A DNA stretch of 64,000 nt, from NCBI GenBank assembly GCA_019775845.1, contig JADQAV010000018.1, forward strand, positions 1,061,044-1,125,043, read 5' to 3'. Below, one piece after another: positions 23,196 to 35,048 of the stretch. This DNA comes from Myrmaecium sp. VS I D KN 1. Lineage: Eukaryota > Ascomycota > Dothideomycetes > Valsariales > Valsariaceae. Made by a program: the position numbers and the translations under genes. The first letter of the stretch is position 1, and each line of letters opens with the position of its first letter. The notes beneath the pieces were generated by a model, which saw only the letters and a program-made list of their open reading frames with translations, did not search any database and was not told the origin of the DNA.

Positions 23196-23981
23196 GTGGA
23201 ATTGATGTCTATCCTCGGCATAGATTGTCATGTCTTTCAGGACGCGTTGTCTTCTTCTTTTTTGCTATCTTTCTTTCGTTTGGTATCTCTGGTTTTCGCA
23301 CTGCTCTTCTGGGTTTTGGCGGGTCGTGTATGGGTTTTCCCTCTTTTTTACTTCTTTCTAGTATAATTTTGGTTTGTGTCGGATGCTTCTTGTCAAATTG
23401 GACGCCGCAGAGGAAGGATAGGGATATAAAGAAATACGAGGAAGAAAAAACATCCGGGTAGTATATATATCGAGCACATTCTCTTTGCAACATTTTTGAC
23501 ACGTATGAAAAACCTCTCTCTTAACATACTTAAACGCAGATCCATATGGAAGCGGGATAAGCTGGTGATGAGTCCATGGATCAAGAGGTGCTAAACGGAG
23601 TAGGACTCCATCAAGCTGCAGACATGCATTCCATCTGAAGTTCCTTGGCCGGGCGACATCCGTTTTGAGCTATGGCAAGGCAGAAACTACCCCGCTCTCA
23701 GGCTCCCGGTGCAACCTGACAGCGGCACATCACGTCATTCATTCAGGTCAGGGAAGCGTCAGGGTCAAGATGGTCTCCCTTACAATATCTAATAAACTCA
23801 GAATTGAGAACCTGAAAAGCATTATTCATTCAAGTATAGGAAGAACTAATGATATCATATTTTTTTTCCAGTCCACTTTGGCTGGCAAGGATGCTTGTTT
23901 CATTTCCTAAAGGTATTCCATCATGATGGCCTTCTTGAACTGTAGACAGGCCGGTTACTATCCCATCGCTGGCGTGCACCT
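23196..23981. other. Convergent intergenic region
   Basis: 786 bp between two converging genes. It is AT-rich and T-rich near 23,250-23,400 (3'-UTR-like). No gene or repeat was recognised. Confidence 0.6.
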
Positions 23982-24642
23982 TTAATTCTTCTCGACGTGC
24001 TTCGCGAGGTCAGCAAGAGCCTCGCGGCGCTTGAATTTCGCATCCTGAATGACACCTGCAAGGGAGAAGAATTGATGTCAGCACTTCATATCCAGACGGA
24101 CTCCTAGCCCGTACGTTCCAAGCTCATAACGCAGGTGGTACAAACGACGGATCGTGAGGGACATTGGCAAAAAAACATACCTGCATCCGCATCGCTGGAG
24201 AAGTTGCCGGTCCAGGTCACAAACGTGTGACCCTCATGCTTGCCCGAAGTGATAGGGTAGCAGCGGACGGTGCTGGTGACGGAGGTGTAGGACAGCTCAG
24301 GCGTCGAGCTGATGACGCTGTAGGTGATGTAGTGCTCAAGGGACTTCATGATATCCATGTCAGCCTGGTTTCTCAACGGGAAGGTGGTATAGTCTCGGGC
24401 TTAATGTTGCCCGACGACACACATACCGAGTGCTCCTCCTGCTTGACCTCCAGGACGGTGCCGTCCTTGAAGGCCCACTTGACCACGTCGGTGTCGGGCG
24501 AGGTGCCCTTGACGAACTCGCTCGTCTCGAGCTTGCTCCAGAACTTGGAGAAGTCCTGCAGCTTGATCAGGTGCCAGACGTCGCTGAACGGGGCCTCGAT
24601 GACGGCCGACTCGATGACGGAGGTCGAAGTTGGGATGGACAT
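23982..24642 (-). CDS. SRPBCC (START/Bet v1-like) lipid- or polyketide-binding protein (157 aa)
   Basis: Exons 24642-24427, 24364-24181 and 24055-23982 give 157 residues. The motif SAVIEAPFSDVWHLIKLQDFSKFW at residues 12-35 marks the first strand and helices of the helix-grip fold; TFVTWTGNFSSDADAG and the C-terminal helix FKRREALADLAKHVEKN complete it. Such proteins bind hydrophobic ligands or act as polyketide cyclases/dehydratases in the cytosol. No polyketide synthase lies nearby, so the ligand cannot be inferred. Both introns are short (62 and 125 nt) with GTATGT donors. A sugar transporter lies 436 bp upstream on the same strand. Confidence 0.88.
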
Positions 24643-25078
24643 GCTTGCGATGTGATTTTCTGAAGTTCTGAACTGAATCTAGAGTGGTTGCTTGCGTATT
24701 TTTTGAGTGTAGTGTGGTTGATGTGTAGTTTGTCCTGGGGGAAAGGTTGAGGGGTGAGGCAGTAGAAAATACTTATGATGCAAGCGGGGCAGATCGCTAG
24801 TTCTAGGCGAATCTCCTCCCCGCAAAAAGGGAAGCAAACAGGTGGGGCTCGCTTTCCCTTGCCTGCTCTTTGGGAAGGAAACCTCAACTTCTTCAAACCC
24901 ATCGCAATCGCCGGAATGCTCTCTGAATTCACACAAAACAGTCTCATATATCTAGACATCGTGCCCGCTATTCTCAAACATAGGCGATCTTCCATACCAT
25001 AGGACAAAGCGCAATATAGGCGGTCTTCCATCTATCAATCGACCGCGGTCCTCGTACCGTCCTCTGTATATTATTTCC
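24643..25078. other. Promoter of the SRPBCC gene
   Basis: 436 bp between tandem minus-strand genes. No specific site was recognised. Confidence 0.5.
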
Positions 25079-26970
25079 TCAAGTCCGAACAGCTCTCCTA
25101 CGGAAGATCGAGACATCCGCGCCAAGGTTCTGCGTCCAGCTCTTGAGAGGCGGCCTTCGGAACGCTTCCTGGATGGTCTCAAGGCTGCGACCGCGCGTTT
25201 CGGGCATGGTAGCAGCCAGGACCAGGACGCTGAACAGGCAGATGCTGCCGAAGAGGAAGTACGCACCATATGCGGATGCGGAGAGGAAGATGGGCGTGAG
25301 TATCGCGACCAGGAAGTTGTTGAACTGTTCATTCGTTTCATATCAGCGTCCGGCACAGATATCGTGAAACGAACAGGCCAGGATGGGAATTGTTTTACTC
25401 ACAAAATTGAGCCCCTGCGCAAGACTGTTCCCTGCCGCGCGCGTATGGGAGTACTGGATCTCGGAGGCATAAATCTTAGCCACCACGGCCCAGGTGGCGC
25501 TGTATGTCAGGCCGAAGACGTAGATGCAGACTACCACCACCCAACGCGCGACGCCGTGGCTATGCACGCTGTTGGACGCATACAAAATGCCGATGAGCAG
25601 CATGCTCATGCTGAGAATGACACCGCCGGTGAGAGTTGATGTTCGCCGGCCATAGCGATCCGCCAGGAGGAGCGCCGGGATCGTTACAACAAACATCAGG
25701 ATTGCTGAGATCCCCGAGGCCAAGAAAGACGCGGTCTGCGAGGGGATGCCGGCTTGGGCAAATAGTGTTGGTGCGTACTACTAGACCGTCAGCTCTACTC
25801 ACAACACTGGCAGCCCCCTTTGACGGCCAGGAAACATCAGTGTATACGCACGTATAGAACGCCATCTATCCCGCTGAGTTGGACCACTCCAAGGACGAAT
25901 AGCGCCAGAATAGTCCGGGATCGGTACTGCTTCTGGAACACCACCAGAAGGCCCTTCAGGCTCACGGTGCTCAACTGACCACGTTCCCATGGGCCGAGGA
26001 CATCCTTCTCCGCCTCCTCCTTGTTGAAGTCCAGACGAGCCAGCTCCCTGATGGCCTCATCCCGGCGCTCGTGGAGCACCAGCCAGCGCGGTGATTCCGG
26101 CAGGATGAGACAGGAAGCCGACAGAAGGACGGCCAGCACGGCCTGGATCACGAACGGCAGCCGCCATGACCAGGTGGAGGCAATCCGAATGGTACCGTAG
26201 CAGGTGAAGTATCCCGCACAGATCCCTGCTACGGCTCCCAGCTGCGGCAAGCTTGCCAGTCTCCCTCGGCGCGCTGAGGGCGCGATCTCAGTAATGTATC
26301 TGCTCAAGACGGTAAGAAGACTGGGTGTGGGCAGAGCGGGGAGGGATGAGGATCAACGATCCCTTACACATTGGTATTGCTCAACCACAACCCCTCCCCC
26401 AACCCATTGAGCGCTCTGCCGGTCAGAAAGACGCCCAGCCCGCCTTTGCCGATGGCTTGCAGGACCGAGCCACAGACGAAGAAGAGAGCTCCCACCATCA
26501 CTATACGCAGCCGTCCGTACCGGTCCGCGAGCTGGCCGGCAACGACCGAGGGCAGGGCGCCTGTCAGCATGATGAGGGACACGGCGAAGCCGCGCAGCGC
26601 GGGTGAGAGAACCCCGAAGCTTGCCTGGAAGTAGGGCATCTCCGTGATGGACCCGATGCTGCCGGTGTCGAAGCTAGCACGAGCGTGTGAGCGATTGGGG
26701 GGCTCCAGTGACGAGGCAGGTTGACGGGCGTGGGGTTCTATAGGTACTGACTGTCACGTACCCATTGAGGATTCCCCCGATCGACACCAGCATCGCCGCG
26801 GTCAGGTAACCGGGGATGTGAAAGCGTTTGTGCGGGGCGTAGGGAATGGTCGTGTTGGGCGCCGGTTGTGCGATCTGTCCTCCCTCCTCCTCCTCCCCTC
26901 CCTCCGCCATCTCCATCCGCTCGAAGAAGGGCTCGGTGGTGGCAGTTGAGATCGCTTCGGTGTCTGACAT
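25079..26970 (-). CDS. MFS sugar (hexose-type) transporter (527 aa)
   Basis: Exons 26970-26762, 26673-26368, 26299-25852, 25777-25403 and 25324-25079 give 527 residues. This is the sugar porter family of the major facilitator superfamily, a plasma-membrane proton symporter or facilitator. Signature motifs are present in order: GFDTGSIGSITEMPYF after TM1, ADRYGRL between TM2 and TM3, PESPRWL after TM6, QLSGIDGVLYYAPTLF in TM7, ADRYGRRT between TM8 and TM9, and PETRGRSLE after TM12. The N-terminal 45 residues are acidic and cytosolic. Intron 2 is placed so that GTAAGG is the donor, which restores the Val-Tyr junction. Substrate is not predictable; the usual Gln-Gln of TM7 is partly changed. Confidence 0.93.
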
Positions 26971-27796
26971 CTTGGATGAACGATGAAAAACCGAGCGTCT
27001 TCACCGAAGATTGGTGAGCGTACTCTAAGTTAGAATCATGACTATTTATGCCACCTGCTTGTGCCTCGCTCCGGCGGGCGATTTCTTCGGCGTGCAGAAG
27101 GCCCGTCGATACCATGCGAGGCCCTTTTTAGCTGATTACTAAAGTCTTGCGAATGGTGAGCCAGAATGCGGGGCCTTCTGGGGCGCAACGCGGGGGACCG
27201 TTTGGGTTATCGGTCCCACCTCATTCGTAGGTACTAACGTTGCGAGGGGACGAGGCTGGCGTTGATAACGCATTCGGCGAATAGGATCTTTGGTGCTTGC
27301 CTATTTATTTCCATCCTGAACTATTTAAGTAGTCAATACAGGTGCGTGTCAATTCTTTTTCTAACAATAAAGGGGCGTGCTTGGCTTACATCAAGATATA
27401 CCACTTCGCTGTAACAAACTAGGTAAGTACTCATCTGATATATAGGTAGATGTTATAGTAGATATAGAATTAAGTAACGTGACTCGTACCTGTATGTCGC
27501 TCTTGAACAAAGGGAAAAAAAAAGAAAGTCGCGTCTGCTGTCTGCTAGTTGTACAGGTATCCGCTATAAAAGAAACCAATAAAAATCAGGGACATAGATA
27601 GGAAAATGAATGACAAAATGAATGGCAGAATATATGGAAAAAGGAGAATTGAATGAACCAAAAAAGTGTCCTCACAAAGGAAAAAATCAAAAACGACCGT
27701 CGATCAAGTTGGCACACATCTCTCCCCCCCTCCCCTTGTACAAAAGAAAGATTTTGTATCAAACGAACGACAAGAACAAAAAACGTCATGTAAAAC
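26971..27796. other. Intergenic, AT-rich
   Basis: 826 bp: promoter of the sugar transporter and 3' flank of the His/Pro-rich gene. The part right of about 27,300 is AT-rich. No gene or element was recognised. Confidence 0.55.
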
Positions 27797-28825
27797 TCAC
27801 ACATCACTCCAACTAAACCGACTCACCAGCTTCGGCGGGTCTAGCATCTCCCCCTCCCTGCTCTTACCGCGGTGATGATGGTGCCGATGCCGATGCCGCC
27901 CCGACGACTTATGCGTCGTCTTCCGCTCATGCCGGCCCGCTTCGGCGCGCTCCTTCACGATCACGGCAGCGGCGGCGGCGGCGATTCTCCGAGCTGCTGC
28001 AGGAGGGGCAGGGGCAGGAGGAGGAGGAGCGGGCCGTGGGGCGCAGAGCGGGATGGCTTGCTCTAGCTCTGGCGGCGGCGGTGGCGGAGGGGCGGTTGGC
28101 GGCACCGTGGTTGGGATGCGCAGCTGGTTGACGCCGAGGGGGTCGCAGGGGAATTGGTTGTGGACGTTCCATACTGGCCGCTGCTCTGGCGGTGGTGGAG
28201 AACGAGGGGATGGTGGTGGTGTGGGTTGCTGCTCCTGCTGCTGCTCCCGCTCCCCTTTCGGAACGATCCGCAACGGCTCTGGCCAAAGCGAGTCCTGAGA
28301 CGCAGAAGCGGGCGGGTGGTGGTGGTGGTGGTGGTGGTGCAGCGGCGTGCCCAGGGTGGTGCACGAGTAGATCGAAGACGCCGTCTGCAAGGGTGACGAC
28401 CCATAGATCGCGTGCCCTTTCGCCGCGCTGGACTTCCTACGCGCCTGCTGGTTCCGTGAGCAAGCGGACGAACGGCGACGTGCTGCTGGGGTAGTGGTAG
28501 CCGGCTTCGAGCTCGCCGAGGGCCCGACGTGGTGGTGTCGTGCCCTCTTGCATGCGCGGCCCGGGGAGGACTCACCGTCGATGGAATGCCCTGCGTCCTG
28601 GTGCTCGCCGCCCTTCCGCTTCTCCTGCTCCGCGAGCACCGTGAGCTGGTCCAGCCCTTCGGCGATCTTGGTCTCGTAGTACGCGGTGTAGAAGCGGGCG
28701 GCGTGGTCGAAGCCGGCTTGGAACGCATCACCACCGGCGGCCGCTGCTTCATCCTTTGAACACGGTTTCCGGTAGAGGCCCAGGATCGCGGCGGGTGTGC
28801 CGGCGTGATTCGTAGAGTGAGGCAT
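27797..28825 (-). CDS. His/Pro/Ala-rich orphan protein (342 aa)
   Basis: A single frame from the ATG at 28825. I do not recognise it. Residues 30-70 are ordered-looking and helical (DAFQAGFDHAARFYTAYYE, then AEGLDQLTVLAEQEKRK). The rest is low complexity: basic Ser/Arg stretch (91-135), eight His at 163-170, polyPro runs (201-213 and 243-253), polyAla (281-287), then a His/Arg-rich end (HRHRHHHH) and FSWSDV. A GTGAGT string at codons 84-86 could be a donor, so an unmodelled intron is possible. Similar N-terminal domains followed by disorder are common in fungal regulators or scaffold proteins, but no function can be given. Confidence 0.65.
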   Translation of the reverse strand: MPHSTNHAGTPAAILGLYRKPCSKDEAAAAGGDAFQAGFDHAARFYTAYYETKIAEGLDQLTVLAEQEKRKGGEHQDAGHSIDGESSPGRACKRARHHHVGPSASSKPATTTPAARRRSSACSRNQQARRKSSAAKGHAIYGSSPLQTASSIYSCTTLGTPLHHHHHHHHPPASASQDSLWPEPLRIVPKGEREQQQEQQPTPPPSPRSPPPPEQRPVWNVHNQFPCDPLGVNQLRIPTTVPPTAPPPPPPPELEQAIPLCAPRPAPPPPAPAPPAAARRIAAAAAAVIVKERAEAGRHERKTTHKSSGRHRHRHHHHRGKSREGEMLDPPKLVSRFSWSDV

Positions 28826-29262
28826 AATTTTTTTTCTTGATATAGTACAGTTCGTCTGACGTCTGATGGTTGGCTTTGCAAAGATAAGGATATAAAAGAC
28901 TATGTTTTTTCTGGGTCGTATCTGGACTGTGTAACTGGAGGTGCAGCTTATATAGGTCCGAGGGGGCCATTGTATGTTCATCCATCGGAGTAACTGTACA
29001 ATGTTAAGTTTAGTGGAGAGTTCACAACCTGACGATTTTCACAGATATGAGCCCATTGTTCGTCAGTAACTGTCTTGTAGTGAACACATGAAATAGCTAC
29101 TGCAAAGCCCCTAGGAGCCAATTCGCATAACACTGCCCCCGGAACGCTGAGAGGTATTTCGATACACAATCGTGCAGTCAACTTTTGTGACGTCTACCAT
29201 AAGACAAAAACAATGGAAACTTTTTCAATGCTCACATGCCTAGAAAACCAAATCCCCAATGC
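28826..29262. other. Tandem intergenic spacer
   Basis: 437 bp between minus-strand genes. No recognisable element. Confidence 0.5.
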
Positions 29263-30411
29263 TCATCTCCAAGAAGTCTTCGTCTCCCACTCGCGCGGCC
29301 GCTGCGGTTTCGGCGCGGGCGATTCCGACGACGCGGCCGAGGCCGAGCCGTCCTGACCGGCGTTGAACTTGGAGCGCTCGTCGACCTTCTTGGAGTTGCG
29401 GTTGATGGCTTTCTTGACCTTCAGCATGCCCCCATACGCTTCCTTCTCGTTCAGAGCCTGAGCGGCCGCGTCGGCCTCTTCCGCCGAGGACAGGTCGACG
29501 AAGGCGTAGTAGTAGTTGCCCGTCCGCGTGCCCGTGGTGTCTGGCGCGGAGATGACTTTGCTGATCGCCTCACTAGAAAGAAAAAAAGTCAGCTTGAGCC
29601 ATACGGGAAAGGAAAATAGCCCATGCACGTACATCTTGAACCCATCGAACAGCGCGCGAATCTCCTCATCGCTCGCCTGCTGGCTCTCCGGCTTCGGCAG
29701 GCCACCAACATAAAGCCTCTTGCCCTGCTCAGAGTACTCCCAATGCTGCGGCGCCTCATCCCGCCTGGCCCATCTGTCAAAGACCGGGGTCTGTTTCGAG
29801 GCCGAGCGCGGGGTGCCGGTGGGGGTGTTCCGCTGGCTCTGTCCGCGCTGGATGCACACGTTGACCTTGACCGGGCGGCCCAGGAGATCCCGGCCGTTGA
29901 TCTCCGACATGGCCAGCTCGGCTTGCTCTTTGGAGGCCAGCTCGACGAAACAGTACGATGGGTTCCGGCCGGTGAAGGGGTCGACGGACATGTCGATGCG
30001 CTCTCTGTGATGCACGAGTCATTGTCAGTAAGGGAGTCATGACCAAGACGTTAATGGACGCAGAGCTTGTAGAGCATGATGGAGAAAGTGCTGAAGATCG
30101 CATAACCTCACCAGAAGGTGTGGTGGTAGCACATTCTTCCTTTCCGTAAACCGCTAGCTAGAAGGGACAATGCAGGTGCGGTCGCCGTTCGTTGGTGTTG
30201 CAACTCACACCGTAAAAGCGCCCCCTTCGAACAACTTCTCCACATCCTCCGGCTTGGCCATGTAAGGCATGTTGCCGACGTATATCCTGCGACCCTCGTC
30301 GAGAGCCTGTGTGGGTTGCGGCGTCCGCGGGGAAGAGGCCGAAGGACGCGACATGAATCGCAGAGGCGTCTGCGGGCCCTCGGAGGACCTCCAGTCAGCG
30401 ACGGAAGCCAT
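29263..30411 (-). CDS. Two-RRM RNA-binding protein (294 aa)
   Basis: Exons 30411-30209, 30004-29633 and 29572-29263 give 294 residues. RRM1 (about 41-118) has RNP2 RIYVGNMP and RNP1 region SYCFVELAS. RRM2 (about 163-246) has RNP2 RLYVGGLP and an RNP1-like YYYAFVDLS. An Arg/Ser/Thr-rich linker with QSQRNTPTGTPRS joins them, and the tail is acidic/Pro-rich ending KTSWR. It presumably binds single-stranded RNA in nucleus or cytosol; the exact ortholog (Nrp1/Rnp24-like) is not certain. The first intron is long for this window (204 nt) and splits RRM1 after AFTV. Confidence 0.9.
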
Positions 30412-30723
30412 GATAGCAGATGTAAGTGTTGTTCAAGCTAAGATGTCTTGATGGTCGTAGTTGGCAAGGAAAAGAAAGAAATGTTGTCAATGGATGTGCA
30501 GTACAATGTTTTGTTGCTATGAGTTTGGCTGCCCCGCGCTTGGACAAAAAATTACGGCGACCCCTAGGGACGCCGACGCGGAATTTGCAGATCGCACAGG
30601 GCGCCAAACCCCCTTTGGCGGGGTCAAGTGCCCTGGCCCCTGGCGGGTGTCCCTGCATTGCAACAACCAGCTCACATATTTAAGTTCATCATGCCCCTTG
30701 GCCCCCGACAATCTACGGTATTT
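30412..30723. other. Short tandem spacer
   Basis: 312 bp carry both the promoter of the RRM gene and the 3' end of the transcription factor gene. No recognisable element. Confidence 0.5.
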
Positions 30724-33032
30724 TCACGTAAACTGCCAATTGCTCGGACCCGGAAACGGCGTCGTAGGCACATCCATTCCGATCGTCCATCCGAAATCCG
30801 CAAGGAGCTGATCGTCCAGAAAACTCGATAGCCCGGGCCCATCATCGGCCAGGAGCGTCGTCTGGTCGACTGTTGGAGGCACTACAGCCTCTTCCGACCG
30901 ACCATCTGCAGGATGATTGTTAGTCAGGGCGCATCAATGTGAGAGGTGCGCCTCATGTGTACATACTTTCGTTGCGAGCGGCGGAAGTCCCCAAGATCGG
31001 GTTGTGTGCGCCAAATTCATCTTTCCACCATCGGAACGCGTCGTAGACCGGACTCATTGCGAGCCGACTACGTACGATCAACGCCGTTTGCCTCGTCCCG
31101 TCCGGGTTCCGGAAGGCCTTCTCGCTCGTCCAGAGCTGCGTCAGCACCAGCGCAATACGGGCGCAGAGGTCGTTTGGTTCCACGGCCATGCTTTTCATCA
31201 GGTTGACTCCTTTGTAGAAAACCGCCTTGCCATCCTCCGGATCCATGAAGGTCTCGAAATGGCCCTTGAGGATTCGGAGCACGACAAAGGATGCCAGTGT
31301 GACGGCGTACTCGATGTAGAACGGCACGGAGGGGAGGATGGTGCCGGCCTGCTGCATCTTCTCGACGAAGTCCAGCACGTCCTGGGCGATGTTGTACAGA
31401 CTCATCTTCGCGAGGTTTTGAACCGCCTGAGCGCTCTTGTAGAAATGAAAGACGAGGATGTCTAAGCGCGAGACGTAAACCCAGAACTGGTCCAGGTCAG
31501 TCGTCGCATCTAGGGACAAGTCCTTGATTTGGGTGTCAAAAATTCGGATGAGCATGTCAAGTGATTTCTCCTGCCGCGGAGAGAGCAGACGGAGTCCGTT
31601 CTCGAGCATGGCAAGGTGCGCTCGCGCGACTACCGTGTGAAGCTTCAGCTGCAACCGTAAGGTCGGGGAAGCCCTCTGTACTAAGCTTGATACTTGATCT
31701 GCCTCATGCGCTGTGTCTAGCAATGCTAACGGTGCTTGCCCTTTCATGGTACATGCCCTTGCTCGGTCAGCATCCTAGCATACATGGCCGTACAAGGTGA
31801 GCATACCGTTGGTAGGTGACGATACAGTATATCCAGAGACCCGCGCGCCGATTGATGTCGTCCTCCGTCAGATTATGTTTGACTTTGGCAAAGTCCTCGC
31901 TAGATGCGGGCACATGAAGACCGTTTTGCATTGCCAGATGGATCAAGGATCCGCTTAGGGGAAAGATACTGTTCATGCCCACCGTGTTCTGCGGTATCGG
32001 CCAGGTGAGCAGAAGTAAGATCCCCTTGATATTCGGGAGAGCGCCGTTTCGATCCTGGAGGGATAAATGCGCAAGATTGAGAATCTTCGGGCCCAACGAG
32101 CTCAAGAGCGTCGGGTCGCCCTTGAAGTTCCGACATCCCACTCCAACAATGGACCAGAAGAGAAAAGGCGATCTCGCATAGATTGCATTCGGCGTCGAAC
32201 TGGGGTTGATGATCGGCAAGAAATGGTGGAAATCTTTGAAATAGCTACGGCGGTGTCAGGCGTGCGTCTCAGCTGGAGGAGTCGGTCACTTTACATGGCA
32301 AACATCTGGTCGATCACTCTGGTGTTCAGCTCCACACCGTCGATCGCTCGTGGTGCGGTGGGCTCGGCGTCCGCCGGTTGCGGCGTTGCGTCGTGAGGGA
32401 ACAGGTTCGTGATGGCCGGCGTCATATGGAAGGGCAAGGCTGGGATCGGCTCCGCCTGCACATTCTCGATAGGTTCCACCAAGTTACGAACGGAGAGCGG
32501 CTCTGGGCGTGCGGACTGGCTCAGCGGTTCAGTCGCAGGTCTTTTGGAAACAGGGATGGGTTCTATTGCTGGCGTTGGATTCATGGACCCGAATCTCCGT
32601 CGGAGGATTTCCGCCTCTTGTTCCAGTTCAGATAACCTCCTGGGGAAAACCGTTAAGCGCAGAGCCTACAAGTGGACAAATCCTCAAAGCTAGTAGATAC
32701 TAGGCACGACTTACTGTCTTTTGTTCTCACGTTTGAACGGGTCAGAAATCACGCAGCGGACATTCATTTTGCGACATCGCGAACACGGACGGTTCGGGTC
32801 AAGGTAGGCGTCGCATCTTGCCTGTGTGACCGTTAGGAGGCGCACACAGAGAGAGGGTTAGGGAGCATAACCACCTTCTGCTGCCGGCATTCCGTGCACG
32901 CCTTCTTACCGCGCTTTCCGGCACTTCTGCGTGGAACGCGCAGGGTGAGCTTTGGACTTAGAAAAGGTTGAAGGGCTTGGATGATGTAGAGACCGCAGCA
33001 TACCTTTCCGAAGCTTCGGGCGATTGGCTCAT
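30724..33032 (-). CDS. Zn(II)2Cys6 transcription factor, Leu3/War1-like (647 aa)
   Basis: Seven exons (33032-33004, 32926-32875, 32821-32715, 32639-32295, 32244-31807, 31757-30967, 30905-30724) give 647 residues. The start MSQSPEASERSAGKRGKK lies on a 29-nt exon. The zinc cluster (KKACTECRQQKARCDAY, then CSRCRKMNVRC) has spacing CX2CX6CX9CX2CX6C and is followed by ISDPFKRENKRQRLSELEQE, a linker and short coiled coil for dimer formation. The middle region carries the fungal-specific factor domain (YFKDFHHFLPII; GLWIYCIVTYQR; LSPRQEKSLDMLIRIF). The C-terminus is acidic/hydrophobic and may activate. The cluster resembles Leu3 and War1, regulators of leucine synthesis and weak-acid response, but the target genes are not shown. 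Intron 5 uses an AAG acceptor. Confidence 0.91.
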
Positions 33033-33971
33033 GTTGCTTCAACTCGAGCGGAAGCCTGGAGCTTCCATAGTATCTGTGGGAAATGAAAGGGAGCGACACA
33101 TCCCATGGACGGATATGGAAGATGAAGCGCGGCGCATACGCTATGCCTGAGGCTTCCATGGACCAGGCTGCTTACGTACACGTCCATGCCTCCATCTGGT
33201 CAGGGCAAGCATCACTGTCGGAATCAACAACAAACGATAATAATAACTACCAATATGAAAAGGCAGTTACAGCGGAATTCAGACAGATCGTTCAGACTGT
33301 ATACGTAGCATGTATGTGACAGGCATTCAAATCCTAGCTTTACCTAAAAGCTACCGATACCGACGTTCCTATTCGCTGTTCCGGGGTACGATACAGTATC
33401 TTCGTAGTAGGAAGCGGGATGGACTTACTAATATCTCGCCTGCCCCTTCCTTTCGATTATCATAGCAAAAGCACGGAGATACATACCGCCAGAGAAGAAG
33501 GGAAACAGGGCGAAATATACGAAGAGGGATTGTGGAATGAAAAGAGGAAAAAGGAAATATAGGATATCGAGAGAACTGGAAGAGCAAAAGTAAAAGCAAA
33601 AAAAGAAGATCCCTCCATGTGAATTCCCCCTCCCTGTACAACCATCTCCATCCGTTTCCCCCCGTTTCGCTCAAAAGGAAAGAAGCGTGAGAAAGATAAG
33701 AAGTAAAGAACGATCATGATCCGTAAACCCTCGTATAATGTACCCGATACGTGAAAGGAAAAAGAACCCAAACCTTTTCTTCGCCGTCGCTGCAGATTTT
33801 CCGACATCTCCTTTCCTCACGTAGGGTATTTTGTGACCTTTAGGGGGGGGAAGTCAAAGCGCTTCAAAGCCCCTTCTCCCTATCCCTTGCTCCCTCCCTC
33901 TGCTCCCGCTACCCTATCAACAAGGAGAAAGAAACAACAACCCCAAAAAAAAGAAAAAAAAAATTACATCT
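33033..33971. other. Intergenic
   Basis: 939 bp: promoter of the Leu3/War1-like gene on the left and 3' flank of the next gene on the right. The right half (33,450-33,960) is A-rich on the plus strand with short frames that are not gene-like. Confidence 0.55.
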
Positions 33972-35048
33972 TCAAAACTCCCCGACCCACCCCTCCGCCG
34001 AGAAAATCTCCAACCACGCGGGCACGCCGTGGATGTAGACCGGCAGCCTCGTGCGCGCGACCACGTCCAGCGACGAGAGGGAGAACGGCGAGGTGTAGGA
34101 AGGAAAGTACGGCTTCGTAAGCCGACGCATCCCCTCCCGCTCCTCCTCCAGCTCGTGCACCTCGTCGAGCGAGATCAGCGCCAGCATGCCGGGCAGGCTG
34201 GCGCACAGCGCGCGGAGGGCCGTGGCCGGCAGCCGGGCGAGGACGACGAGCTGGCGCTCGGCCGCGCCCCGGTAGTTCTCCTTCAGGTTGATGCACAGGC
34301 TGTCCAGGTTGGGGTCCTCGTGCCAGCGGCTGAAGCTCTCCACCAGCTCGGCGGGGGCGGGGCCGCCGGGACCGCCGAAGCCACCGCCGAACCACCCCCC
34401 CGGGCCGGGTTGCTGTTGCAGGTGCTGCTGCAGCAACATCAGCTGGTGGAGCTGCATCTGGTGGGCCGGCTGCTGCGCCTGGAGCGCGGCCCAGTTCCAC
34501 TGCAGGTGCGCGGAGAGATAGGGCGGCGGGAGCTGGGGCGGGTGGTGGATCGGCATCAGGTGCGAGGGCAGGGGGAGCACGTCGGCGCGGAAGAGGATGC
34601 GGAGGCGCTTGAGGCTCGGGAAGTCGTGCGCGAGCGACCGCGCCGCCGTCCCGCTGGCCACGTAGCTCGTCCACAGCCGGACGTCCCGGTCGCGCACGGC
34701 CAGGCAGACCTCCGTCACGCACCGCGGCGCGTGCGCCCGGTCCATGACGTGCACGAACATGTTCCCGTCCGACGGGTGCCGGAACCGGAACCGGTTGTGC
34801 CGGTACAGCACCGGCGCCGCCTCCGCGTACACGTGCCGGCACGTCCGCAGCAGGCCCGCCGACCGCGGCGTGAACGGGTTCGTCGCCGATGGCCACACGA
34901 CCGGGTGCGGCGAGCTGAGCGCGAAGTCGTACACGCGGTCGCGCAGCTCGCGCGGCAGGCGGAAGAGCAGGTTCTCCGACGTCGCGTTGCGCGGGTTGGC
35001 CCTGCCCTTGGTCGGCGGCGGGCAGTCCGGTAGCGGTCGACGAGACAT
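33972..35048 (-). CDS. F-box-like DUF protein (358 aa)
   Basis: A single exon from the ATG at 35048. Residues 28-42 (LLFRLPRELRDRVYDFAL) are the short F-box-like helix pair found in a large family of Pezizomycotina proteins, followed by LLRTCRHVYAEAAPVLYRHNRF, typical of the same family (DUF7730-like, from memory). Residues 170-235 hold His/Pro/Gln/Gly-rich low complexity (LQQHLQQQPGPGG). The end, TRLPVYIHGVPAWLEIFSAEG, looks folded. A role as substrate receptor in SCF ubiquitin ligases is possible but unproven for this family. Several large overlapping frames on both strands come from its GC-rich third positions. Confidence 0.82.
   Translation of the reverse strand: MSRRPLPDCPPPTKGRANPRNATSENLLFRLPRELRDRVYDFALSSPHPVVWPSATNPFTPRSAGLLRTCRHVYAEAAPVLYRHNRFRFRHPSDGNMFVHVMDRAHAPRCVTEVCLAVRDRDVRLWTSYVASGTAARSLAHDFPSLKRLRILFRADVLPLPSHLMPIHHPPQLPPPYLSAHLQWNWAALQAQQPAHQMQLHQLMLLQQHLQQQPGPGGWFGGGFGGPGGPAPAELVESFSRWHEDPNLDSLCINLKENYRGAAERQLVVLARLPATALRALCASLPGMLALISLDEVHELEEEREGMRRLTKPYFPSYTSPFSLSSLDVVARTRLPVYIHGVPAWLEIFSAEGWVGEF

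Noticed and set aside
21987-23231. 414-aa minus-strand frame opposite the Hsp20-like gene
   Set aside because: It mirrors the GC-rich third positions and His/Gly codons of the plus-strand gene (Val/Gly/Ala repeats), and has no domain, start context or splice signals of its own.
34029-35033. 334-aa plus-strand frame and 310-aa minus-strand frame over the F-box-like gene
   Set aside because: Both are Arg/Ala/Pro/Val-rich shadows; only the 358-aa frame carries a known motif.
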